Shown: positions 25,895 through 34,785 of the stretch, in pieces
Layout of the letters: the number at the start of each line of letters is the position of its first letter
Position numbering within the stretch: the first letter of the stretch is position 1
Assembly: GCA_002420115.1 (NCBI GenBank)
Contig: DIHK01000066.1
Span: forward strand, 185,291-249,290
DNA from: Nitrospira sp. UBA5698
GTDB taxonomy: Bacteria; Nitrospirota; Nitrospiria; Nitrospirales; Nitrospiraceae
Length of the DNA stretch: 64,000 bases
Direction of reading: 5' to 3'
The notes under the pieces: generated by a model
The model's input: only the letters and a program-made list of their open reading frames with translations
What the model was told of the DNA's origin: nothing
The model's database searches: none
Made by a program: the position numbers and the translations under genes

Positions 25895-26026
25895 GAACCC
25901 AGTGGGTCGCTGTGGTGACTAAGTCGAGTCGGCTCGATCTGGCGGATCTGTTGTTTCGGGTTCATCACTGCTGGTGTCTGAACGCATGGGGAGATTGCCA
26001 TGAAATGAAAAGGGAAGGTTTGGACT

Positions 26027-26770
26027 ATGGGGCTGGTTAGTCGGCTTAGGCGGAGGTTCAGTCATTTTGCGAGTCGGGCACTCGGAGATGAAAGAATCTC
26101 ATACGCACAATGCGGCGAAGATCTTATTGTCGATTACGTGTTGGCTATGCTCCATGTCGATACGGTCTCCTATCTGGATATCGGCGCACATCACCCACGG
26201 TATTTGAGCAATACCTATTATTTCTATAGACAGGGAGGTCGCGGTGTTTGCATTGAGCCCGACCCCAATGCGCTGAGCGCATTCCAGCAAGCTCGCCCCC
26301 GTGATGTCTGTTTGCCGGTTGGGATTGGAGCGACCCCCGGGACAGCAGATCTTTTCTTGATGACTACGTCGACCCTCAATACCTTTTCTCGTGAAGAAGC
26401 TGAGCGGTATCAATCTTATGGGAAGGAACGGATTGAGCGTGTGATTTCCGTGGAGATCAAGACGGTCACTCAAGTTCTTGAAGAATACTTCGAGTTAGTA
26501 CCTGATTTTGTGTCAATGGATGTAGAAGGGATGGATTTGTCGATCTTAAAAGGTTTCGATTTTGATCGGTTCAGGCCGAAAGTGTTTTGTGTTGAAACCC
26601 TGACCTATGCCGAGGATGGCAGCGAGGAGAAAATAAGTGAGTTGCCGAGTATTTTAGAGCAGAACGGGTATCTAATTTATGCAGATACCTACATCAACAC
26701 AATTGCCGTCGATCGTCAGGCCTGGAGTAATCGGAGAGTACGCCAGGGGTGTAGGCGCGCTTCCGCCTGA
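26027..26770 (+). CDS. FkbM family methyltransferase
   Basis: This 247-residue protein has the FkbM layout. It contains Y-L-D-I-G-A-H-H-P as the SAM loop near residue 45, G-V-C-I-E-P-D-P-N, and the family-defining F-V-S-M-D-V-E-G-M-D-L-S-I-L-K-G near residue 165. FkbM-type enzymes O-methylate sugars and polyketides. AAGGGAAGG lies about 10 bases before ATG 26027. It is the second or third methyltransferase-like gene in a row, so the exported glycan is probably O-methylated. The target hydroxyl is unknown. Confidence 0.85.
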   Translation: MGLVSRLRRRFSHFASRALGDERISYAQCGEDLIVDYVLAMLHVDTVSYLDIGAHHPRYLSNTYYFYRQGGRGVCIEPDPNALSAFQQARPRDVCLPVGIGATPGTADLFLMTTSTLNTFSREEAERYQSYGKERIERVISVEIKTVTQVLEEYFELVPDFVSMDVEGMDLSILKGFDFDRFRPKVFCVETLTYAEDGSEEKISELPSILEQNGYLIYADTYINTIAVDRQAWSNRRVRQGCRRASA

Positions 26771-26905
26771 TCGTAATGTCTTTGTGAATGAATATCGGAT
26801 ACTGATTCGAGGTGCCGTTTATTTGCACAGTGACCTTCTTCTTCAATTTGGTGTGAGGCGAGGAGTCGTGTGCCGTGTGCGATTGTGGAAGAGGGCATCC
26901 TCTTA

Positions 26906-28120
26906 ATGCGGATTTTTTGTGTCTTTGGTCGATACAACTACGGGGATCCTAGCCGTGGAGATGGGTATGAATTTACGAATTTTGTACCTGCATTTCGTGA
27001 GCTTGGACATGAAGTTGTCTTATTTGATTCCTGGGATCGATCATCTTATCGTGACTTTGCCGACTTAAACCGAACATTTCTGCGCCGAGTTGATCAGGAA
27101 CAGCCGGACGTGATTTTTTGTGTACTTTTGAGCTATGAATTATGGCGAGAATCACTTGATATTATTCGATCGAAGGGGTCTGCTGCCATCATCAACTGGG
27201 GCACGGACGACTCATGGAAATATGAGCAGTTCTCGCGCTTTGTCGCTCCGTACGTTGACTGTTATGCGACAACCTATCCGAAGGCATTCAATAAAGCCCA
27301 TGACCAGGGGCTAGATAACTTCGTGTTGACTCAGTGGGGGGCAAGTCGCAACTCACTGATTGAGCCGTTACCCGCTCAGCGGTGTACGTATCCTGTCACG
27401 TTTGTAGGCAGCGCATATGGAAACAGGAGAAAGTGGATTGAAGCCCTACGTGATCGAGGTATCCAGGTGAAATGCTTTGGGCACGGGTGGCCTGCGGGGC
27501 CAGTTTCTGGTAAGGATCTTCTGCGTATTTACCGTGAGTCTATACTCACCTTGAATTTTGGAGACTCGGGTATTCACTTTGAAGGGCTGGTGCCCTACCG
27601 CAGCCGCCAAATCAAGGCGCGCGTATTCGAAGTGCCTGGCGCAGGTGGTTGCCTGCTCACTGAACCGGCTCAGTACCTTGAAGAGTATTTCCGTATCGGT
27701 GAGGAGATCGTGGTGTTCGATGGTCCGGATGTACTCGCCGAGCGCATTCAGTATCTGTTGGCTAATCCGGAAAAGCGGGATGCCGTCGCACATCGAGGAT
27801 TCGAGCGAGTCAGCAAGGACCATACGTACGACCGACGCTTTGAGGACTTGCTTGGAAAACTGGCACACCGGGTTACTCAGCGTCCGAACCGATCCATGGA
27901 TTGGGTAGCCTTTGAACAGGCGGCTAGTCGACACAGGATGGGACCATGGCTGGCCTTGCTCAGAACTCTCTGTGTTTCATGCACTAAGTTGGTATGGGGC
28001 AAACACCGGGGCCCTCGAGCCGCGCGTCGGCTGGCTTTTGAGCTGTCTTGGCGCTTGCGCGGGGCCTGGACATACAGTGCGGCCGGCTGGCCTGGTCGGA
28101 TGTTTTATAGGGAAAGTTGA
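26906..28120 (+). CDS. CgeB-like GT-B glycosyltransferase
   Basis: From ATG 26906 the protein has 404 residues. The N-terminal half resembles the DUF3880-type region of CgeB proteins (M-R-I-F-C-V-F-G-R-Y-N-Y-G, then I-I-N-W-G-T-D-D-S-W). The C-terminal half is the transferase part with R-V-F-E-V-P-G-A-G-G-C-L-L-T-E and the closing D-H-T-Y-D-R-R-F. GTG 26870 is an upstream alternative start, but the natural first strand begins at 26906. Family enzymes use nucleotide sugars, sometimes on proteins. Here it directly precedes a GT2 gene and probably extends the glycan. Confidence 0.75.
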   Translation: MRIFCVFGRYNYGDPSRGDGYEFTNFVPAFRELGHEVVLFDSWDRSSYRDFADLNRTFLRRVDQEQPDVIFCVLLSYELWRESLDIIRSKGSAAIINWGTDDSWKYEQFSRFVAPYVDCYATTYPKAFNKAHDQGLDNFVLTQWGASRNSLIEPLPAQRCTYPVTFVGSAYGNRRKWIEALRDRGIQVKCFGHGWPAGPVSGKDLLRIYRESILTLNFGDSGIHFEGLVPYRSRQIKARVFEVPGAGGCLLTEPAQYLEEYFRIGEEIVVFDGPDVLAERIQYLLANPEKRDAVAHRGFERVSKDHTYDRRFEDLLGKLAHRVTQRPNRSMDWVAFEQAASRHRMGPWLALLRTLCVSCTKLVWGKHRGPRAARRLAFELSWRLRGAWTYSAAGWPGRMFYRES

Positions 28121-29011
28121 TTGAGCGCCCAGCCTCTAGTCACTGTTGCGATGTCCGCGTACAACGCATCCGGGACGATCGATCTTGCCTTGCGATCGAT
28201 CCTGGCCCAAACATATCAAAATTGGGAACTGATCCTCGTCGATGATGGCTCAACTGATCGAACTGCAGAGCGAGTGTTGCATGTGAAGGATTCTCGGATC
28301 CGATTCATTCAAGAGTCATCAGGAAACATGGGCTTGGCATCACGGTTGAATCAATGTGTGCGTCTTGCGAGGGGAGAGTATATCGCCAGAATGGATGCCG
28401 ACGACGTAGCCTATCCGCAGCGCTTTGAACGACAGGTTCAATTCCTGAAAGAACATCGCGACATTGATTTGCTGGGGACCGGCGCCGTGATTTTCAGGGG
28501 AGAAGGCGAGATCATTGGCTGCTATCCCACGGCATGCTCGCACGAGGCTATTTGTCGGAGACCATGGTGGGGATTTCCGCTTGCCCATCCGACCTGGATG
28601 GGCAAGCGGGCCTGGTTCGTGTCTCATCCCTATTCCGACGAAGATACTCGGTGCGAAGACCAAGCGCTTCTGTTGCGTAGCTTCGCTCATAGCCGGTTTG
28701 CGGCGTTGGAGGAAGTGCTCTTAGGCTATCGCATGACTGAAATCGCAGCGAGGAAATTGGGCCGTGGCCGACTCAACTATTGTCGTCGACTCCTGGCCGA
28801 TCAGCATGACGTCTCTTCGTTGTGGTGGGTGTTGATGGGCTTTGGGGTGCATAGCGTTGCATTTGCGAGAGATGTGGCTCTCCAATTGGGACGCACGGTT
28901 GAATACGGGTCTCGCAGGTCCTGGAGCCTTGCCAGTCAAGCCGAGAAAGACCGATGGCGATCGGTATGGACTCGGTTGGTCTCTGACTATACGGTCCTCA
29001 TGCATGTCTGA
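28121..29011 (+). CDS. Family 2 glycosyltransferase
   Basis: The 296-residue protein shows all GT-A marks: V-T-V-A-M-S-A-Y-N-A at residues 7-16, L-I-L-V-D-D-G-S-T-D-R-T near 40, and M-D-A-D-D as the metal-binding DxD near 90. It starts at TTG 28121 directly after the preceding stop, with GGGA about 9 bases upstream. This type usually adds hexoses or N-acetylhexosamines to undecaprenyl-linked chains. The donor is unknown. Confidence 0.88.
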   Translation: MSAQPLVTVAMSAYNASGTIDLALRSILAQTYQNWELILVDDGSTDRTAERVLHVKDSRIRFIQESSGNMGLASRLNQCVRLARGEYIARMDADDVAYPQRFERQVQFLKEHRDIDLLGTGAVIFRGEGEIIGCYPTACSHEAICRRPWWGFPLAHPTWMGKRAWFVSHPYSDEDTRCEDQALLLRSFAHSRFAALEEVLLGYRMTEIAARKLGRGRLNYCRRLLADQHDVSSLWWVLMGFGVHSVAFARDVALQLGRTVEYGSRRSWSLASQAEKDRWRSVWTRLVSDYTVLMHV

Positions 29012-29035
29012 TCCTTCAGTTCATTCGGTAGACTG

Positions 29036-31003
29036 ATGTGCGGCATTGCCGGAATAATGTTCCACCGGGGCGCTGAGACCGATCATCTTGTTTCAAGAAT
29101 GATCGAAAAGATTCGCTATCGGGGCCCCGATAGTTCAGGAGTGTGGTGCGACTCCACTCACGGGCTTGCTCTTGGCCATGCCCGCCTATCGATCCTGGAT
29201 CTGTCACCCGCCGGTCAGCAACCGATGGAGTCAGCGTCCGGTCGATATGTCATTGTCTTCAACGGGGAAATCTACAATCACATGGAGCTTCGAGAGCAGC
29301 TCCCGGGCATTCCCTGGCGCGGGCATTCGGATACAGAGACGTTGTTAGCAGCTTGTGAAACGTGGGGTGTGGAAAAGACACTTCAGTCTACCGTTGGAAT
29401 GTTTGCCTTGGCACTTTGGGATTGCGTCGAGCGGCGCCTAATTTTGGCTCGTGACCGAATCGGAGAGAAGCCGCTCTATTATGGATGGTCCAACGGGACG
29501 TTCCTCTTTGCCTCGGAGCTGAAAGCGTTGGAGTCGTATCCTGGCTGGAATCAGGAAATCGATCGGGGAGCCCTGGCCTTATACATGCGCTATGCGTATG
29601 TGCCCTTACCATACTCAATTTATACCGGGGTTCGAAAACTCTTACCTGGTACCTATGCGACGATTTCATCTGACTGCACGGTCGGGTATTGGCCTGAACT
29701 CAAACCCTATTGGTCTGCGCTGGCGGCTGCGAAACAATCTCCTCGGCTCGATTGGTGTGATAGCGCAGCTGCGGATGAACTGAATCGATTGTTGGCTCTC
29801 GCTGTCAAGGGGCAGATGGGTGCCGATGTACCCCTTGGTGCGCTGCTATCGGGAGGGATCGATTCTTCGACCGTAGTGGCACTCATGCAGGCACAGTCAT
29901 CTCGCCCGGTGAAGACCTTCTCAATAGGTTTTCGTGAAGGTGACTATAATGAAGCACCTGGAGCAAAGGCTGTCGCCGAGCATCTCGGGACGGACCACAC
30001 GGAATTCTATGCCAGTTCCGCCGATGCCTTGGAGATGATTCCGCTTCTGTCATCCATGTATGACGAACCGTTCGGCGATTCGTCCGCCATTCCAACACAT
30101 CTTGTCGCGCGATTGGCCAAGCAACAGGTCACAGTCGCACTGTCCGGCGATGGAGGAGATGAGCTATTTGGGGGTTACAATCGGTATTCCTGGGGGAACT
30201 TGATCTGGAATCGAATCGCACGAATACCCGTCCCCATGAGAGCGATTGCAGCATCTGTGCTAACCGTGCTGTCACCCGAGCGGTGGGATCGGATCGGCGG
30301 GATGCTGAAAGCGGGGCTTCCAGTCTCCCTCCATCTGTCAGCCATTGGGGAGAAGATTCATAAACTGGCTGCAGTTTTGGATTCGGATACTCAGATGGAA
30401 TTGTATCGGCGGCTTGTATCCCTGCAGCGGGAGTCTACCTCCGTAGTCATTGGCATGCAAGAAAAGCCGATCTGGGCTGATGCACAAGCACAACGGTTGA
30501 GGAATCGAAATTTTAGTGAAGAGATGATGCTTCATGATTTGGTCGGATACTTGACCGATGATATCTTGGCCAAGGTTGATCGGGCAGCAATGGTGATCAG
30601 CCTGGAAACACGGATGCCCCTGCTGGACCATCGCATCGTGGAGTTTGCCTGGAGTCTCCCTCTTTCGATGAAGGTCAGAGAAGAACGCCAGGGGAAATGG
30701 CTGCTTCGGCAAGTGCTTTATCGCTATGTTCCCAAGCATCTGGTGGAACGACCCAAGATGGGGTTTGGGATTCCGTTGGACGCCTGGCTCAGAAGTGGCT
30801 TGCGAGACTGGGCCGAAGCGTTGCTGGATGAGTCTCGACTCAAATGTGAAGGGTATTTGGACCCTGCCCCGATCCGAACCAAATGGAGAGAACATCTCTC
30901 GGGTCGTCGCAATTGGCAGTATTGGCTCTGGAACGTCTTGATGTTTCAAGTCTGGTTGAATGCTCATGGGAGATCGCACTCGCCTGCTGTATCTTATCAC
31001 TGA
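29036..31003 (+). CDS. asnB: Asparagine synthetase B-type glutamine amidotransferase
   Basis: The protein begins M-C-G-I-A-G, giving the N-terminal nucleophile Cys2 of class II glutaminase domains, with F-N-G-E-I-Y-N-H further in. The synthetase domain carries the ATP pyrophosphatase loop L-L-S-G-G-I-D-S-S near residue 270. At 655 residues it is the long AsnB/AsnO form common in surface-glycan loci, where members such as WbpS-like proteins are thought to amidate uronic acids. It converts glutamine plus an acid and ATP to glutamate plus an amide. The gene overlaps the next glycosyltransferase by 38 bases. True asparagine synthesis remains possible. Confidence 0.88.
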   Translation: MCGIAGIMFHRGAETDHLVSRMIEKIRYRGPDSSGVWCDSTHGLALGHARLSILDLSPAGQQPMESASGRYVIVFNGEIYNHMELREQLPGIPWRGHSDTETLLAACETWGVEKTLQSTVGMFALALWDCVERRLILARDRIGEKPLYYGWSNGTFLFASELKALESYPGWNQEIDRGALALYMRYAYVPLPYSIYTGVRKLLPGTYATISSDCTVGYWPELKPYWSALAAAKQSPRLDWCDSAAADELNRLLALAVKGQMGADVPLGALLSGGIDSSTVVALMQAQSSRPVKTFSIGFREGDYNEAPGAKAVAEHLGTDHTEFYASSADALEMIPLLSSMYDEPFGDSSAIPTHLVARLAKQQVTVALSGDGGDELFGGYNRYSWGNLIWNRIARIPVPMRAIAASVLTVLSPERWDRIGGMLKAGLPVSLHLSAIGEKIHKLAAVLDSDTQMELYRRLVSLQRESTSVVIGMQEKPIWADAQAQRLRNRNFSEEMMLHDLVGYLTDDILAKVDRAAMVISLETRMPLLDHRIVEFAWSLPLSMKVREERQGKWLLRQVLYRYVPKHLVERPKMGFGIPLDAWLRSGLRDWAEALLDESRLKCEGYLDPAPIRTKWREHLSGRRNWQYWLWNVLMFQVWLNAHGRSHSPAVSYH

Positions 31004-32123
31004 AGACTGGTATTTCTGGTCTCACCGTGTCGATCTGGCTCGGGCTGCGCGAAATGCAGGCTACGACGTAATCGTGGCAACTCGTGTGACCGACCATGGA
31101 GATCGAATCCAAGGAGAAGGATTTCAGCTTGAGCCATTGGAGCTGGTCCGTCGGAGTCGCAATCTGTTCCGCGAGGTGGCCGCGATCGTCGAACTGGTGC
31201 GGTTGTATCGGCGTGTCAAACCCGACGTGGTTCATCATGTGGCTTTGAAGCCGATTCTGTACGGATCCTTGGCTGCGTGGTTGACGCGGGTCCCGGCGGT
31301 CATCAACGCATTCGCCGGTCTTGGCTATACCTTCATGGACGAACGAAACCGACTGTTGCGTTGGTGCATGAAAACTGCGTTGAAAATGGTGCTCGGTTTT
31401 GACCATTCGGTCGTTCTGGTTCAAAATCGAGATGATCAGGATCGCCTCACCGGAGAGGGCGTGGTTCCGATCTCTCAAACGAGGGTCATTGCGGGTTCAG
31501 GCATTGATGTCGCAATGTATCCCTTGCAGCCTCAACCGTCCGGTATCCCGGTTGTAGTGCTGCCGGCGCGTATGCTCTGGGACAAAGGTGTTGGGGAATT
31601 TGTAGAGGCCGCCAGACGGTTGAAGGAGAAAGACGTCCATGCGCGGTTCATTCTTGTCGGTCGACGAGATGAGCATAATCCGGCGGCTATCCCGGAAATC
31701 CGTCTGAACGGATGGGTCAAGGAAGGGGTGGTCGAGTGGTGGGGACATCGAGAGGACATGCCAGTTGTCTATGCAGCGGCCATGCTTGTCGTGTTGCCTT
31801 CCTATCGAGAGGGGCTTCCCAAAGTGCTGTTGGAAGCGGCGGCCTGTGGAAAAGCCTTAGTCGCGACGGATGTTCCAGGCTGTCGCGAGATTGTGCGTGA
31901 TCGGTTTAATGGGTTGTTGGTTTCCCCTCGAGATCCTGTAGCGTTAGCGGCGGCTATTGAAGAATTGCTGTCGGATCAGGAGGCACGGGAGGTGATGGGG
32001 CAGCGGGGCCGGAACCGGGTCATCGCGGAATGGTCCTGCCCCCAGATCACCAAACAGGTACTCAGCCTCTACGATGACCTGGTGAAGGTCTCGGCCATCG
32101 ATCGTTCCCATGGATATGTATGA
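30966..32123 (+). CDS. Family 4 glycosyltransferase
   Basis: From ATG 30966 the protein has 385 residues and starts inside asnB. It has a GT-B fold, with an early H-R-V-D-L-A-R-A-A-R-N-A-G and the N-A-F-A-G-L-G-Y-T-F segment typical of PglA/WbpT-like transferases. The donor half contains L-P-S-Y-R-E-G-L-P-K-V-L-L-E-A-A-A-C-G, the GT4 E-x7-E motif. It is the first of a trio with the WbpV-like and WbpL-like genes, an arrangement that usually adds the second sugar to an undecaprenyl-linked QuiNAc or related residue. Confidence 0.86.
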   Translation: MGDRTRLLYLITEDWYFWSHRVDLARAARNAGYDVIVATRVTDHGDRIQGEGFQLEPLELVRRSRNLFREVAAIVELVRLYRRVKPDVVHHVALKPILYGSLAAWLTRVPAVINAFAGLGYTFMDERNRLLRWCMKTALKMVLGFDHSVVLVQNRDDQDRLTGEGVVPISQTRVIAGSGIDVAMYPLQPQPSGIPVVVLPARMLWDKGVGEFVEAARRLKEKDVHARFILVGRRDEHNPAAIPEIRLNGWVKEGVVEWWGHREDMPVVYAAAMLVVLPSYREGLPKVLLEAAACGKALVATDVPGCREIVRDRFNGLLVSPRDPVALAAAIEELLSDQEAREVMGQRGRNRVIAEWSCPQITKQVLSLYDDLVKVSAIDRSHGYV

Positions 32124-33115
32124 CCAAAGTGCTGGTCACAGGTGCTGCGGGGTTCCTTGGATCGTCACTTGTCGAAAAACTCTGTCGATCGGGTCAGCAT
32201 GTACGTGCTCTACTTCATGATACGACGCAACTCGCCTCCAATCTGCAGAATGTCGAGATCGTGGCTGCAGATATCCGTGATGCCGGGAAAGTACATGAGA
32301 TAGCTGGTGGCTGTGAAGCCATCGTACATCTGGCGGCGAAGGTCCATGCGATCGATGATTTCGGAGCAGAGAAAGACTATGAAGCCGTCAACGTGGACGG
32401 TACGAGGCACATCCTGGATGCAGCCGCAAGATCCGGGATCAACCGCATCGTGTTTGCAAGTTCGGTCAAAGTCTTCGGGGAAGCGACGAGTGGATGTGTC
32501 GATGAAACACAGACTCCTGACCCCCAGACTGCTTACGGTCGGTCAAAGTGGAGAGCGGAGCAACTGGTATCGGAATATGCAGGACGGTATGGCCTCACTG
32601 CCGTCTCACTCCGTCTCCCAATGGTCTATGGTCCGACAACGAAGGGCAATTTGTATCGAATGATCGAAGCGATCGATCATGGGAGGTTTCCAGCTTTACC
32701 ACGTCTCTCGGCGGTCCGAAGCCTCTTACACGTCCAGAATTTTGTACAGGCTGTATGTCTGTGTCTTCGTGCGCCAGGTTTTAAGCGAGCTGCATACATC
32801 GTCGCCGATTCCGACCCCTATTGTGTGACTGACATCTATAATTGGTTACGAGCAGGATTAGGGAAGGCTCCTCCGCGATGGCGAGTGCCGCTCTGGGTAC
32901 TCAAGGGAGGGGCGCGATGTGGTGATATGCTCCAGGCAATCAGTGATCGGTCTGTCCCCTTGACGACACAGCAATTGATGAAACTCATTGGCGGCGCATG
33001 GTACAGCTCGACGGCCATCACACAAGAATTGAGGTATCAAGCGTCGTATTCTTTCGAGAAAGCGGTCCCTGAGATGATCGCCTTTTATCGTGATGCCGCG
33101 CGTGCAGGTTGTTGA
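32120..33115 (+). CDS. NAD-dependent epimerase/reductase, WbpV-like
   Basis: This extended SDR of 331 residues begins T-K-V-L-V-T-G-A-A-G-F-L-G-S and has V-F-A-S-S-V-K-V-F-G-E followed by the catalytic Y-G-R-S-K. The V-H-L-A-A-K-V-H segment and the S-S-x-K-V pattern are characteristic of WbpV/WbiG-type 4-reductases. These turn UDP-4-keto-6-deoxy-GlcNAc into UDP-QuiNAc or UDP-FucNAc. The required 4,6-dehydratase of WbpM type is at 38.8-40.7 kb, and the initiating transferase follows directly. It overlaps the previous gene by 4 bases. Which epimer is made cannot be told. Confidence 0.82.
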   Translation: MTKVLVTGAAGFLGSSLVEKLCRSGQHVRALLHDTTQLASNLQNVEIVAADIRDAGKVHEIAGGCEAIVHLAAKVHAIDDFGAEKDYEAVNVDGTRHILDAAARSGINRIVFASSVKVFGEATSGCVDETQTPDPQTAYGRSKWRAEQLVSEYAGRYGLTAVSLRLPMVYGPTTKGNLYRMIEAIDHGRFPALPRLSAVRSLLHVQNFVQAVCLCLRAPGFKRAAYIVADSDPYCVTDIYNWLRAGLGKAPPRWRVPLWVLKGGARCGDMLQAISDRSVPLTTQQLMKLIGGAWYSSTAITQELRYQASYSFEKAVPEMIAFYRDAARAGC

Positions 33116-33250
33116 GACAGTTCACTGTCCGAGCTATATCTGACTTCGGAGGCTCGCAGGTCTTGAATTCAACGTAAAAATGAGTCATGAAGCGTCCCCA
33201 ATCAGCAGGAGTCAGAAGGCGCGACTTTCGTGGCAACCTAAGGTAGCGAT

Positions 33251-34411
33251 ATGTCGGTCATGACGCTCGCCTTTTCAGCAATTTTTGCTTTTGTATTGGC
33301 TTGGTGGCTCATCACCCGTTTGTGTGTGCCGGGATCATTTCTTTCGATTCTTGCACATCCCAACGAACGGACATTGCATTCCATGCCCACTCCCCAGACC
33401 GGAGGATTAGCCGTCATCGGTAGCGTGGTGATCAGTCTTATCCTGGCCGCGAGTATTTTGGCCGTCACCCAGCCTTCGAAAGCCGTGCTACCGAAAGGTG
33501 TAGCGTCAGGGAGTGTCTGGATCGTGATTTCTATGCTCCTCATCTTTATCGTATCCTTCATCGATGACTGCGTTGGTCTCCCTGCCGTTCTCCGACTGGG
33601 TGTTCAAGCCATCTCTGCCTGTATCATTATCGGAGGTGTGGGCTTGACCGTGTCTTCCATTCCGATACCTGGCGGACCGAACATTTCGCTTGGGATAGCG
33701 GCAATTCCGGTGAGTGTCCTCATTCTCCTCTGGATGGCGAATCTCTACAACTTTATGGACGGCATAGACGGTTTTGCGGGCGGCATGACGTTTTTTGGGT
33801 TCGCATTTCTAGCATATTTTGGATGGCAGGCCCACTTTCCGGTCATGCTCATCATCGCCATGTTCGTCGCGATGGGTGCCTTGGGATTTCTCACTCATAA
33901 TTTCCCACCGGCACGCATTTTCATGGGAGATGCGGGGAGCATTACGCTTGGATTCTTGGCGGGGACATTGATGATCCTAGGAGTTCGTGACGGAATTTTT
34001 GAGATATGGGTGCCGATCATGATCTTTTCCCCATTTATTGCGGATGCGACGGTGACTTTGACCTGCCGACTGTTCCGCCGAAAGAAGATCTGGGAGGCGC
34101 ATCGGGAGCACTATTACCAGCGGGTGGTGTTGTGCGGATGGAGCCATCGACGGACTGTCCTCGTGGAATATGGAGTTATGATCCTGTGTGGGGGGCTGGC
34201 CATGTGGTATCACCACTCAATGGAGAGTCTCCGCCCGTTTATCCTTGGAGCATGGATGATCTTGTTTATTCTCCTTGGGGCGTTCGTGTCGAGGCTGGAG
34301 TGCAGGGTAAGGCGTATGTCTCCTGTTCCGGGCCAGACCGTGAAAGAGGGGAAGAAAAAGATGCAAGCTGTTTCTGTTGAAGACTCTTCAAGAGTGCCCG
34401 TCAAAGCATAA
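33251..34411 (+). CDS. Undecaprenyl-phosphate sugar-1-phosphate transferase, WbpL/WecA-like
   Basis: The 386-residue protein is an MraY/WecA family membrane enzyme with about ten segments. Conserved cytoplasmic motifs are present: H-P-N-E-R-T-L-H-S ... P-Q-T-G-G near residue 40, F-I-D-D-C-V-G-L near 100, N-F-M-D-G-I-D-G near 170 and F-M-G-D-A-G-S near 230. These enzymes move a HexNAc-1-phosphate (for WbpL, QuiNAc or FucNAc) from UDP to undecaprenyl phosphate, the first step of chain synthesis. A basic C-terminal tail of about 40 residues extends past the last segment. AAGGTAG precedes ATG 33251. Confidence 0.88.
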   Translation: MSVMTLAFSAIFAFVLAWWLITRLCVPGSFLSILAHPNERTLHSMPTPQTGGLAVIGSVVISLILAASILAVTQPSKAVLPKGVASGSVWIVISMLLIFIVSFIDDCVGLPAVLRLGVQAISACIIIGGVGLTVSSIPIPGGPNISLGIAAIPVSVLILLWMANLYNFMDGIDGFAGGMTFFGFAFLAYFGWQAHFPVMLIIAMFVAMGALGFLTHNFPPARIFMGDAGSITLGFLAGTLMILGVRDGIFEIWVPIMIFSPFIADATVTLTCRLFRRKKIWEAHREHYYQRVVLCGWSHRRTVLVEYGVMILCGGLAMWYHHSMESLRPFILGAWMILFILLGAFVSRLECRVRRMSPVPGQTVKEGKKKMQAVSVEDSSRVPVKA

Positions 34412-34785
34412 CGTACACGGGCTCGACTTGCCCTACCTATTCTTGATCAATGGATTGGGGAGCTCTTACGACTTACAGCTCAGCAACGCAATGGAAGATG
34501 CCTCTCTTGTCCTGGTGATTCTCGACTCGAGGAACTGTTTAAAACTCGAGGAACTGTTTAAGGAAAGTATCGACGGGTATTGTGAGGTCGCACTGGGTCT
34601 GAACGATATCACGAAGTGGGCTAGTAGCTATTGGTGAACCTGTCGGGCGGTAGCACCGCACCACGAGTTGTTGCTGACATGGCAGTGCATCGAGAGAGAG
34701 TTCAAAACTTCCGGTCTGTGGGCATGGTCATCGAAGACCTAATTCCTTCCTTTCCCAAGTCACCGATCACTTTTGCCTATACGCG
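34412..34785 (+). other. 374-bp gap with an 18-bp tandem duplication, no convincing gene
   Basis: An 86-codon frame (34377-34637) runs through the first part but overlaps the previous gene in another frame and resembles nothing I know. Positions 34525-34542 are repeated exactly at 34544-34561. I see no strong promoter or terminator. The gap may hold the leader of the ligase gene. Confidence 0.5.
34525..34562 (+). repeat. Tandem direct repeat, two 18-bp copies with 19-bp period
   Basis: The unit actcgaggaactgtttaa occurs at 34525-34542 and 34544-34561. It looks like a replication-slippage duplication in non-coding DNA. Confidence 0.85.

Noticed and set aside
34377..34637. 86-codon plus-strand frame after the WbpL-like gene
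   Set aside because: It overlaps the upstream gene in another frame, includes a tandem duplication and resembles no known protein; no ribosome site.
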